Shown here: piece after piece, positions 1 through 5,441 of the stretch
Layout of the letters: every line of letters starts with the position of its first letter
How positions within the stretch are numbered: the first letter of the stretch is position 1
Source: Leptospira ellisii
GTDB taxonomy: Bacteria > Spirochaetota > Leptospiria > Leptospirales > Leptospiraceae
Length of the DNA: 7,738 nucleotides
Direction: 5' to 3'
Assembly: GCF_002811955.1 (NCBI RefSeq)
Contig: NZ_NPEF01000067.1
Coordinates: forward strand, 4,273 to 12,010
Program-made: the position numbers and the translations under genes
Notes under the pieces: generated by a model
Told to the model about the DNA's origin: nothing
The model's input: the letters and a program-made list of their open reading frames with translations, nothing else
Databases searched by the model: none

Positions 1-1068
1 GATTTTTTGTTTCGAACCCTGGAAGTTCCTTCCGGGTTCGATTTGTCTTCCAACGATTACCTCCGCTTATCCCAACATCCCCAACTCATTCTATCCCTCA
101 AGGAAGGATTAGATAGATACGGAGCCGGCTCCGGAGCCTCGCGTCTGGTTAGCGGGCACAGGGATTGTTTCGATTTTGCGGAACGTTCCGTTTCCGCGTG
201 GACGGGAACCGAGGACGCCCTTTTCGTCGCCAACGGTTACGCGGCGAACGTGGGCTTGATATCCTGCGTGGCCAACGCAAAAACGGAGGTGTTCACCGAC
301 CGTCTCAATCACGCTTCGATCCTGGACGGAATCCGTCTTTCAGGCGCCGAAAAAACGTATTATAAACATCTAAACTTAGATCATCTCGAGGAACTTCTGA
401 AAAAATCCCGGAAAAGGGAAAGGATCATCGTATCCGAAACAGTATTCAGCATGGACGGAGATCTGGCTCCGATCGAGGATTTGCTAAAATTAAAACGCCG
501 TTACGACGCGATTTTGATTTTGGACGACGCCCACGGAATCGGCGTGTTCGGGGAAGAAGGACGGGGAAGAGTCGCCCAGGTTTTGGGTCGGGAAAAAATC
601 CGGGAGGCGGACTTCATCACATACACGGCGGGTAAGGCGCTCGGGTTGGAAGGCGCCTGGATCGGTACTTCCAAAGTCGGAAGGGATTTTCTCGTCAACA
701 GGATGCGGACCTTCATTTACTCCACGGCACCGCTTCCCGCGATCGTACATTCGATTCCCGCGGCCGTCTCTTTACTTCGTTCGATGGACGAGGAGCGCGG
801 AACCATCTTGAGAACGGCGCAACGACTTCGGGAAATGCTGCTCGAAAAGGGATATCCAGGTTCCAATTCCGAATCCCAGATCGTTCCCGCGCTGTTTCCT
901 TCCGAAAAATCCGTGTTAGACGCCGCGGAACTCTGCAGGAAAGAAGGATTGTACGTAAAGGCGATCCGTCCTCCTACGGTGACCGTTCCTAGATTGAGAC
1001 TCAGCGTTCATTCCGATACGGACGAAATCATATTAGAAAAGTTGATATCCCTTCTTCCGGAGTTGTGA
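1..1068 (+). CDS. bioF: 8-amino-7-oxononanoate synthase (KAPA synthase), 5' partial
   Basis: BioF is a cytosolic PLP enzyme of the alpha-oxoamine synthase family. It condenses a pimeloyl thioester with L-alanine, releasing CO2, to give KAPA, the first step of biotin ring assembly. The frame is open to base 1. The first possible start (TTG at 7) has no visible leader, and the family landmark SSNDYL sits at visible residues 16-21 against about 45-50 in E. coli BioF, so about 30 residues are missing to the left. Visible family signatures, numbered from base 1, are GSGASRLVSG (43-52), the PLP-ring-stacking His in DRLNHAS (H104), the DDAHG motif with D175 and H178, and the Schiff-base lysine K212 in YTAGKALGLEG. 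The C-terminal IRPPTV..PRLRLS block that binds the substrate carboxylate is also present. The stop TGA at 1066-1068 directly abuts the bioD ATG, indicating an operon with translational coupling. No disruption is seen. Confidence 0.95.
   Translation, partial: DFLFRTLEVPSGFDLSSNDYLRLSQHPQLILSLKEGLDRYGAGSGASRLVSGHRDCFDFAERSVSAWTGTEDALFVANGYAANVGLISCVANAKTEVFTDRLNHASILDGIRLSGAEKTYYKHLNLDHLEELLKKSRKRERIIVSETVFSMDGDLAPIEDLLKLKRRYDAILILDDAHGIGVFGEEGRGRVAQVLGREKIREADFITYTAGKALGLEGAWIGTSKVGRDFLVNRMRTFIYSTAPLPAIVHSIPAAVSLLRSMDEERGTILRTAQRLREMLLEKGYPGSNSESQIVPALFPSEKSVLDAAELCRKEGLYVKAIRPPTVTVPRLRLSVHSDTDEIILEKLISLLPEL
1059..1062 (+). promoter_or_regulatory. ribosome binding site for bioD
   Basis: GGAG lies inside the last codons of bioF, 6 bases before the bioD ATG at 1069. 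It fixes that start and shows bioD is translated from the bioF message without any spacer. Confidence 0.7.
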
Positions 1069-1734
1069 ATGGCCGTTTTTATTTCTGCAACCGGAACCGA
1101 CGTGGGGAAAAGTTTTTTCAGCGCCTTGCTTATGGCCAAATACGGAACTTCGCACGGACTTAAATATTTCAAACCGATTCAAACCGGATCCGACGACGAT
1201 CGTGCGGCGGTTCAAAGTCTTACCGGATTGCCGGAAAATTCCTTTTTGAAAAACTACTATTCGTTTTCCTTCGCGGGTTCCCCGCATTACGCCTCCGAAC
1301 TGGACGAAACTCCCGTGGACACGGAGGAGTTGGTGCGTCATCTCTACAGCATTCGGGAGGAAAAGATCGTGATCGAAGGAGCGGGAGGATTACTCGTACC
1401 GTTGACCCGCCGCTTTCTTACGATAGATCTGGTACAACGATCGGAAATTCCCCTCGTGTTTGTGGCTCCGGTGTCTTTGGGGGCGATCAATCACAGTTTG
1501 TTGTCTTTGGAGGCGATTCAAATAAGAAAGATCGATCTAAAGGGGGTGTATTTTTTGGGGACTCCGGACGACACCACGGAAGATAATATTCGAACGATTC
1601 TCGAATGGAGCGGAGCCAAGTTTCTGGGATCGTTTTTTTTCGATTCGAAGGAAAGAGTAAGCCGGGAGAAATTTCGAACGGAATGCGTTTCTCGATTCGA
1701 TCCGGATTGGATTCTCAAGGATTTGTTTTTATGA
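1069..1734 (+). CDS. bioD: dethiobiotin synthetase
   Basis: BioD uses ATP, Mg2+ and CO2 to close the ureido ring of 7,8-diaminononanoate, giving dethiobiotin. It acts in the cytosol, normally as a dimer. At 221 aa the protein is close to the usual 220-240. The modified Walker A is ATGTDVGKS (7-15), in which the usual first Gly of the loop is Ala; as I remember it, H. pylori BioD has the same FISAT start. K35-P36 in [12 protein letters not shown] matches the catalytic lysine region (E. coli K37), SPHYAS (71-76) the substrate-carboxylate loop, and EGAGG (103-107) the Mg2+/phosphate motif. The segment after strand beta-6 reads [10 protein letters not shown], without the Asn that recognises the base in E. 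coli BioD, so nucleotide recognition may differ. The gene starts directly after the bioF stop. Its TGA overlaps the bioA ATG as ATGA. An eight-T run at 1633-1640 encodes SFFF. Confidence 0.94.
   Translation: MAVFISATGTDVGKSFFSALLMAKYGTSHGLKYFKPIQTGSDDDRAAVQSLTGLPENSFLKNYYSFSFAGSPHYASELDETPVDTEELVRHLYSIREEKIVIEGAGGLLVPLTRRFLTIDLVQRSEIPLVFVAPVSLGAINHSLLSLEAIQIRKIDLKGVYFLGTPDDTTEDNIRTILEWSGAKFLGSFFFDSKERVSREKFRTECVSRFDPDWILKDLFL
1717..1721 (+). promoter_or_regulatory. ribosome binding site deciding the bioA start
   Basis: AAGGA lies 9 bases before ATG 1731. This supports the short BioA form beginning MIWYPFT over an in-frame ATG at 1605, which lies deep inside bioD, has no homology-like sequence after it and would overlap bioD by 130 bases. 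Confidence 0.7.
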
Positions 1735-3032
1735 TTTGGTATCCGTTCACGCTTCAGTACGAACCGGACTCTCCCGTAAAGATCGTACGAGGCGATAGGG
1801 AATTTTTATACGACGATCGGGGAAATTCGTACGTAGATGCGATCTCTTCCTGGTGGGCCAATATCCACGGACACAATCATCCCAAGATCATGCAGGCGAT
1901 CCGGAATCAACTCGACCGGTTGGATCACGTATTGTTGGCCGGTTTTACGCACGAGCCCGCAGAAACCTTAGCGAGCGAACTTTTAAAGATCACGGACGGT
2001 TTTTTTCATAGGGTTTTGTATTCGGACAACGGATCGAGCGCCGTGGAAATCATGATCAAACTGGCGTATCAGTATTTTCGAAATACGGGACAATCCGAAC
2101 GAACTACATTCATAAAATGGAATACTTCTTACCACGGAGATACGATCGGAGCCATGAGCGTAGGAGGGGATTCCGTCTTCAATCGTGTTTTCTCCGGTCT
2201 TTTGTTTCCTACGAAGGAATTTCCCGCTCCCAACTGCAGCTTTTGCCCCGTGGGAAAGCGGCCCGATTCCTGCAAAACGGAATGCGTAAAAACGATAGAA
2301 GACTATTTCGAAGCGCATCCGAGCGAGATCGCAGGAATCGTGATCGAACCTCTCATCCTGGGTTCGGGCGGAATGGTATTTTATCTGGAGGAAGTATTGC
2401 GTTCCTTGGAACGAATCGCCAAAAAACACGGCGCGTTTCTGCTTGTGGACGAGGTCTTTACCGGATTCGGAAGAACCGGTTCCTTTTTCGCGTATCAAAA
2501 GGCGGGAATTCGACCGGATTTGATCGCTGTGGCCAAAGGGCTAAGCGGAGGTTCCCTTCCGATCGCGGCCACCTTGGTCTCCGAAAAAATCCATTCCGCA
2601 TTCGTAACTCCCGAGCCGGAAAAAGGTTTTTATCACGGACATACGATGACCGGAAATCCCCTGGCCTCCAGCGCTGCCTTGGCTTCGATCGAACTTCTTC
2701 AGGAGCCGGGTTTTTTGGATCGAGTCCTCCTCTTGGAAAAAAAAATAAACGCAGGACTTGAGTCCATCGAGCGGGAGTTCCCACACAGGATACGAGATCG
2801 GCGGGTCCTCGGTGCGGTCGGTGTATTGGAGCTTGAAGTAGGTTCTCAAGCGGGTTACACGTATCCGGGGAACAAAATTCTCAAAAAGAAATTTTTGGAA
2901 AAGGGGGTTATCCTTCGCCCTTTGGGGAATGTGTTGTATCTGACGCCTCCGTATTCCATCTCCGATTCCTCTTTGGAGAAGGTTTTTAACGCCATTCGGC
3001 AAACCCTCTCCGAAACCGAGCCCGGGAAATAG
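1731..3032 (+). CDS. bioA: adenosylmethionine-8-amino-7-oxononanoate (DAPA) aminotransferase
   Basis: BioA is a PLP class-III aminotransferase that converts KAPA to 7,8-diaminopelargonate. The classical amino donor is S-adenosylmethionine; some Bacillus enzymes use lysine. The protein is 433 aa, normal for the family. Landmarks, numbered from ATG 1731: IWYPFT (2-7), [13 protein letters not shown] (39-51), the GSSAVE PLP-phosphate loop (101-106), SYHGDT (133-138), [12 protein letters not shown] with D240, the Schiff-base lysine K269 in [18 protein letters not shown] (302-310), and R396 in RPLGN, which should bind the KAPA carboxylate. Two oddities: F6 occupies the place of the E. coli substrate-contacting Tyr17, and four cysteines (C169, C172, C181, C185; spacing CX2CX8CX3C) sit in a surface-type insertion. 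The start overlaps the bioD stop as ATGA, implying translational coupling. A nine-A tract at 2737-2745 encodes EKK. Confidence 0.95.
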   Translation: MIWYPFTLQYEPDSPVKIVRGDREFLYDDRGNSYVDAISSWWANIHGHNHPKIMQAIRNQLDRLDHVLLAGFTHEPAETLASELLKITDGFFHRVLYSDNGSSAVEIMIKLAYQYFRNTGQSERTTFIKWNTSYHGDTIGAMSVGGDSVFNRVFSGLLFPTKEFPAPNCSFCPVGKRPDSCKTECVKTIEDYFEAHPSEIAGIVIEPLILGSGGMVFYLEEVLRSLERIAKKHGAFLLVDEVFTGFGRTGSFFAYQKAGIRPDLIAVAKGLSGGSLPIAATLVSEKIHSAFVTPEPEKGFYHGHTMTGNPLASSAALASIELLQEPGFLDRVLLLEKKINAGLESIEREFPHRIRDRRVLGAVGVLELEVGSQAGYTYPGNKILKKKFLEKGVILRPLGNVLYLTPPYSISDSSLEKVFNAIRQTLSETEPGK

Positions 3033-3072
3033 GCTTTTCAAGAAAGACTGTTTTCCTCAACTTGTCCGAAGA

Positions 3073-4155
3073 ATGTCCACAACTCTCAAAAAGAACGAAA
3101 AAATATTCTCCGAAGTCCTCAGTCTCGTCACCAGGGAAGAAGCTCTGTCGATTCTGGACGGGACCCTTCCCTTGACGTCTTGTTTGGATCGGGCGTATCA
3201 GGAGAGAAACCGCTATTTTGAGAACAAGGTTCGAATTCATATTTTAGACAACATCAAAAACGGATATTGCCCAGAGGACTGCGGATACTGTGCACAAAGA
3301 AAGAACGCAAACTCCGGAGTTCAGGAATATCCCATGAAGTCCGAAGAGGAGATCTACGAGGACGCGCTTAAGGCAAAACAGAACGGAGCGTATCGGTTTT
3401 GTATGGTCACTTCCGGAACAGGACCGAATCGCCCCACGACCGAAAAACTCGCTTTTACGATACGCAGAATCACAGACGAACTGGGAATGAAGGTCTGTCT
3501 TTCCGCGGGTTTGATCGACGAAGAGAAGGCGCAGCTTTTGAGCGCGGCCGGTTTGGATCGTTACAATCATAATCTCAACACTTCCGAAAATCATTATCCC
3601 GAAATTTGCGACACACATACGTATTCCCAAAGAGCGGAGACCCTTGCTTCCGTTTCTAAGGCCGGCATAGGAATGTGCAGCGGCGTGATCGTGGGAATGG
3701 GTGAAACCCTTCGTGATATCGTGGATGTCGCTTTCGAACTCAAATCGTTTCGAGTCATTTCCATTCCGGTGAATTTTTTTATCCCCGTAAAAGGGCACGC
3801 CATCCGGAATCCGAGCGTTTTGACCCCCGAGCTTTGTGTGAGAATCCTTTGTCTTTTCCGATTGGTGAATCCGGATTCGGAAATCAGGATCGCAGCGGGA
3901 AGGGAAGGACATCTTAGAAGTTTATCCGCCACGGCGTTGTTCGCGGCCAATTCCCTTTTTTCATCAGGATATTTGAATGTAAAAGGTTCCGATCTTCCCG
4001 AAACGGTTCGAATGATTCGGGATGCGGGCTTCGTACCGGAACTCGCCGACGGAGGAATTTTGGAAGAAATCGAGGAAGGGGAATCCCTGTATTCCGAAAA
4101 AAACTTTCCCGAACTTTACAAGTTCCGAAAAAAAACCTCGGGGGAAAGTGCGTAA
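3073..4155 (+). CDS. bioB: biotin synthase (radical SAM)
   Basis: BioB inserts sulfur between C6 and C9 of dethiobiotin, using two SAM-derived 5'-deoxyadenosyl radicals and sulfur from an auxiliary [2Fe-2S] cluster. The protein is 360 aa, near the family norm (E. coli 346). The radical-SAM [4Fe-4S] motif CX3CX2C is C66, C70 and C73 in [12 protein letters not shown]. All four [2Fe-2S] ligands can be assigned by alignment to E. coli C97, C128, C188 and R260: C110 (RFCMVTSG), C142 (KVCLSAG), C202 ([12 protein letters not shown]) and R272 (IRIAAGRE). YNHNLNTS (164-171), the SAM/dethiobiotin region, is present. It follows bioA after 40 bases. No alternative in-frame start exists between the two genes, so ATG 3073 is the best start, although its leader carries only a poor GAAG very close to the ATG. 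No classic BirA palindrome is seen in the 40-base gap. A predicted stem-loop begins inside its last codons. Confidence 0.97.
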   Translation: MSTTLKKNEKIFSEVLSLVTREEALSILDGTLPLTSCLDRAYQERNRYFENKVRIHILDNIKNGYCPEDCGYCAQRKNANSGVQEYPMKSEEEIYEDALKAKQNGAYRFCMVTSGTGPNRPTTEKLAFTIRRITDELGMKVCLSAGLIDEEKAQLLSAAGLDRYNHNLNTSENHYPEICDTHTYSQRAETLASVSKAGIGMCSGVIVGMGETLRDIVDVAFELKSFRVISIPVNFFIPVKGHAIRNPSVLTPELCVRILCLFRLVNPDSEIRIAAGREGHLRSLSATALFAANSLFSSGYLNVKGSDLPETVRMIRDAGFVPELADGGILEEIEEGESLYSEKNFPELYKFRKKTSGESA

Positions 4156-4203
4156 AAAAAACCTGATTTTGACATTTTTTAGGCTTTCCCAGGCAACATT
4201 TTT
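4142..4203 (+). terminator. long stem-loop across the bioB stop, candidate terminator or 3' stabiliser
   Basis: GGGAAAG (4142-4148) is complementary to CTTTCCC (4184-4190). Inside this, TAAAAAA (4153-4159) is complementary to TTTTTTA (4175-4181). The two 7-bp helices are separated by a small internal loop and capped by about 15 bases. A five-T run (4199-4203) follows 8 bases downstream. The hairpin starts inside the last bioB codons and includes the TAA. The late, short T-run makes it an imperfect intrinsic terminator, so it may instead protect the 3' end or attenuate. The pairing is read from the sequence; the function is inferred. Confidence 0.4.
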
Positions 4204-4264
4204 CGATTAATTTGAGTCTCAAGATTTTGAATCTCTCGGATTTCAAAACCCTTTCGAAAAACGA

Positions 4265-4405
4265 AACGGAAAAATTCCGTTCTTGTTTGCGGAACGAAGG
4301 AATCGGAAATACGGTTTTTTCGAAAACGGAGTACGCGTTATGCGTCTTGTCTCCGAAAAAACGCCAAACGGAAAAAAACGGAACGGAAGCGGGAAAAATT
4401 CGGAA
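4265..4405 (+). repeat. AACGGAA-word cluster, purine-rich, with a perfect hairpin at 4265-4281
   Basis: CGGAA occurs seven times within 139 bases (4267, 4290, 4304, 4369, 4379, 4384, 4401), and four of these are the longer AACGGAA (4265, 4367, 4377, 4382). The first copy forms a perfect 7-bp inverted repeat with TTCCGTT (4275-4281) around a three-A loop. The same TTCCG can alternatively pair with CGGAA at 4290-4294, giving two mutually exclusive hairpins. CGGAA-like words are common across this window's coding DNA, so part of the enrichment may be background composition. Confidence 0.4.
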
Positions 4406-4422
4406 GTCCGGGATTCTTTTTT
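4399..4422 (+). terminator. weak hairpin followed by a T-run, possible terminator
   Basis: CGG (4401-4403) pairs with CCG (4408-4410) around AAGT, extended by two T-G wobbles (4399-4400 with 4411-4412), and six Ts follow at 4417-4422. The stem is very short, so this is a low-confidence candidate for a second end-point of transcripts coming from bioB. Confidence 0.2.
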
Positions 4423-4443
4423 AAAAGGAAATGGATCTATTTT

Positions 4444-4481
4444 TTTTTAGAATCGATTGAAAGCTCGGTCCGATCTAAAAA
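4444..4481 (+). promoter_or_regulatory. bulged 11-bp hairpin in the presumed leader of the small gene
   Basis: TTTTTAGA plus TCG (4444-4455, with one extra A) is complementary to CGATCTAAAAA (4471-4481), giving 11 pairs with a single bulged A and a 15-base loop. It lies 12 bases before the GGAG ribosome binding site at 4494. T-rich sequence precedes rather than follows it, so it is not an intrinsic terminator on the + strand. A leader or regulatory role is only inferred. Confidence 0.3.
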
Positions 4482-4493
4482 CCTGGCATTACT

Positions 4494-4497
4494 GGAG
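4494..4497 (+). promoter_or_regulatory. ribosome binding site of the 58-residue gene
   Basis: GGAG sits 8 bases before ATG 4506. An in-frame TAA at 4476-4478 blocks any longer form, so this site fixes the start of the small gene and is the best evidence that it is translated. Confidence 0.65.
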
Positions 4498-4505
4498 TTA
4501 ACTGG

Positions 4506-4682
4506 ATGAAATATAAAATAGAAATCAATAAGCTGAAGAACGGATACATAGAAGCCAAGCTCATTGATACTGTTTCCAATAATCCGATCGAATTTAGGAT
4601 CTGCGATTCGGAGGATTATCTCCAAGCTCAGATCGCGGATTGGCACAAACGCTTTCATATGAAAGAACCGCAGGAGCAGTGA
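4506..4682 (+). CDS. small conserved-looking hypothetical protein, 58 aa
   Basis: I do not recognise this protein. It begins MKYKIEINKLKNGYIEAKLI and is charged and soluble-looking, with no signal peptide, membrane segment or cysteine pair (a single Cys at 33). By eye the pattern is two or three beta-strands (about residues 2-9, 13-20 and 28-33) followed by an amphipathic helix (about 35-51, DSEDYLQAQIADWHKRF), suggesting a small beta-beta-beta-alpha domain. Support for a real gene: a well-placed GGAG ribosome binding site, an ATG start bounded by an upstream in-frame stop, ordinary residue composition unlike the repeat-rich DNA before it, and a position 7 bases ahead of the next gene. It is probably co-transcribed with the lipoprotein and serB. 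Its function is unknown. Confidence 0.72.
   Translation: MKYKIEINKLKNGYIEAKLIDTVSNNPIEFRICDSEDYLQAQIADWHKRFHMKEPQEQ
4672..4676 (+). promoter_or_regulatory. probable ribosome binding site of the SGNH lipoprotein gene
   Basis: AGGAG lies inside the last codons of the 58-residue gene, 13 bases before TTG 4690, longer than usual spacing. No other start codon exists between the upstream in-frame stop (TGA 4660-4662) and the signal peptide, so the TTG is kept. Low initiation and coupling to the small gene are likely. Confidence 0.4.
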
Positions 4683-4689
4683 TTCTTCC

Positions 4690-5433
4690 TTGGTAAGGTT
4701 ATTTCCCGCCGTATTTATTCTCTCGTTTTTCTTTTCCTGTACTTCTCTGTTAAAAAAATCATATACCGATTATTCCAACCCCAACTTCGAATGTTGGGCG
4801 GGGAGCGGTTATCGTTCCTCCGAAAATTTCGAAAAATACCGCTCTCTTTGGTCTACGATGCGGAAAATCTACCAAGAGGAAAACCGGAGAATCAAAACCG
4901 CAAACGTCGTTTTTGCGGGCAATTCGCTCATTCAATTGTTTCCTCGGGAGCTTTTGGAAAGGGAATTTCCGGGCGCCGTCAACCGGGGCATCGGCGGGGA
5001 TATGACGGAACTGCTTCTGGAGCGTTTGGACGAGGACATTCTTTCCTTAGCCCCAAAAGCGCTTGTTTTGGAAATCGGAGGAAACGATCTGATCCAGGGA
5101 AAGTGTCTGGATTCGATCGAAAAAAATCTGATTTCCATTTTGGATAAAGTCACACGCACCTTGCCCAATACTAAAGTGGTGGTTTTGAGCGTTCCGCCGG
5201 TCCGCAATCAAACCCTAAATCAAATTTCTCCCGTGCTCAATCTTAGCTGGGTCGCCATTCTACCTTCCTATAAAAACGTAGTGTTTCTGGATAATTGGCA
5301 ATGGCTTCGCGAAAAAGACCGTCCCGCACTTCGTTCCGAGTTTTGGCTGGAGCAGGATAAAATTCATCTCAACGAAAACGCGTATCGGATCTGGGTTCAA
5401 AAACTGAAACCGATCCTACAACCGTATCTTTAA
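4690..5433 (+). CDS. SGNH/GDSL-type esterase, probable lipoprotein
   Basis: This 247-aa protein has an N-terminal export signal: a basic start (MVR), a hydrophobic core (residues 4-15) and Cys17 in FFSC, which fits the relaxed spirochaete lipobox, so a lipid-anchored envelope protein is likely. The rest is an SGNH hydrolase domain like the PAF-acetylhydrolase/GDSL-like lipase group. Block I is FAGNSLIQ with nucleophile S79, and has Asn where GDS is usual. Block II is NRGIGGD (98-104, oxyanion Gly). Block III is IGGND (129-133, N132). Block V is DKIH, with D223 and H226 completing the triad. All catalytic positions are intact, so an active carboxylesterase or deacylase acting on lipid, glycan or acyl ester is plausible, but the substrate cannot be told. 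It starts with TTG 7 bases after the 58-residue gene and ends 8 bases before serB, so the three probably form an operon. Confidence 0.85.
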   Translation: MVRLFPAVFILSFFFSCTSLLKKSYTDYSNPNFECWAGSGYRSSENFEKYRSLWSTMRKIYQEENRRIKTANVVFAGNSLIQLFPRELLEREFPGAVNRGIGGDMTELLLERLDEDILSLAPKALVLEIGGNDLIQGKCLDSIEKNLISILDKVTRTLPNTKVVVLSVPPVRNQTLNQISPVLNLSWVAILPSYKNVVFLDNWQWLREKDRPALRSEFWLEQDKIHLNENAYRIWVQKLKPILQPYL

Positions 5434-5436
5434 GGA
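5432..5436 (+). promoter_or_regulatory. ribosome binding site supporting the TTG start of serB
   Basis: AAGGA overlaps the TAA of the lipoprotein gene and lies 5 bases before TTG 5442. No ATG or GTG is nearby in frame, so the site supports the TTG start and links serB translation to the gene upstream. Confidence 0.65.
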
Positions 5437-5441
5437 AAATT

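Larger units (their letters stand above)
4156..4505. other. 350-base non-coding gap between the biotin operon and the next gene group
   Basis: This is the only gap over 300 bases in the window. It holds the distal part of the bioB stem-loop, an AACGGAA-rich stretch (4265-4405), a small perfect hairpin (4265-4281), a weak hairpin plus T-run (4401-4422), a bulged AT-rich hairpin (4444-4481) and the ribosome binding site of the small gene (4494-4497). A TTGACA at 4169-4174 has no acceptable -10 at normal spacing. A 70-codon TTG-started frame (4212-4424) has no ribosome binding site and is composed largely of the repeat word, so I do not call it a gene. A promoter for the downstream group is expected here but I cannot place it. 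Confidence 0.7.

Noticed and set aside
1605..1730. In-frame upstream ATG that would give BioA 42 extra residues
   Set aside because: It lies inside bioD, has no ribosome binding site, and the homologous BioA sequence starts at MIWYPFT. ATG 1731 has AAGGA at good spacing and the ATGA overlap typical of coupled genes.
3033..3072. Biotin regulator operator or riboswitch between bioA and bioB
   Set aside because: No TTGTAAAC/GTTTACAA-type BirA palindrome or TTATAGATAA-like BioR site is present. Only 4-bp inverted repeats can be found. Any operator is more likely upstream of bioF, outside the window.
3244..3912. Long minus-strand open frame opposite bioB, and similar ones opposite bioA and bioF
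   Set aside because: These are reflections of codon bias in strongly supported genes. Their translations show no recognisable domains and they lack ribosome binding sites that would set them apart.
4169..4200. TTGACA as a -35 box
   Set aside because: No -10-like hexamer occurs at 16-18 bases; the nearest candidates are at 20 bases or more and match poorly. The sequence also falls in the loop and stem of the bioB 3' structure.
4212..4424. Possible 70-codon gene with a TTG start in the gap after bioB
   Set aside because: There is no ribosome binding site, the start is weak, and the translated sequence is lysine-rich and dominated by the AACGGAA repeat words. It is best explained as chance open frame.
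4506..4682. HicB-like antitoxin for the 58-residue protein, based on the MKYKIEI..GYIEA opening
   Set aside because: Only the first strands look similar. The typical proline-glycine turn and second half are missing, and there is no HicA-type partner beside it; the next gene is an SGNH lipoprotein.
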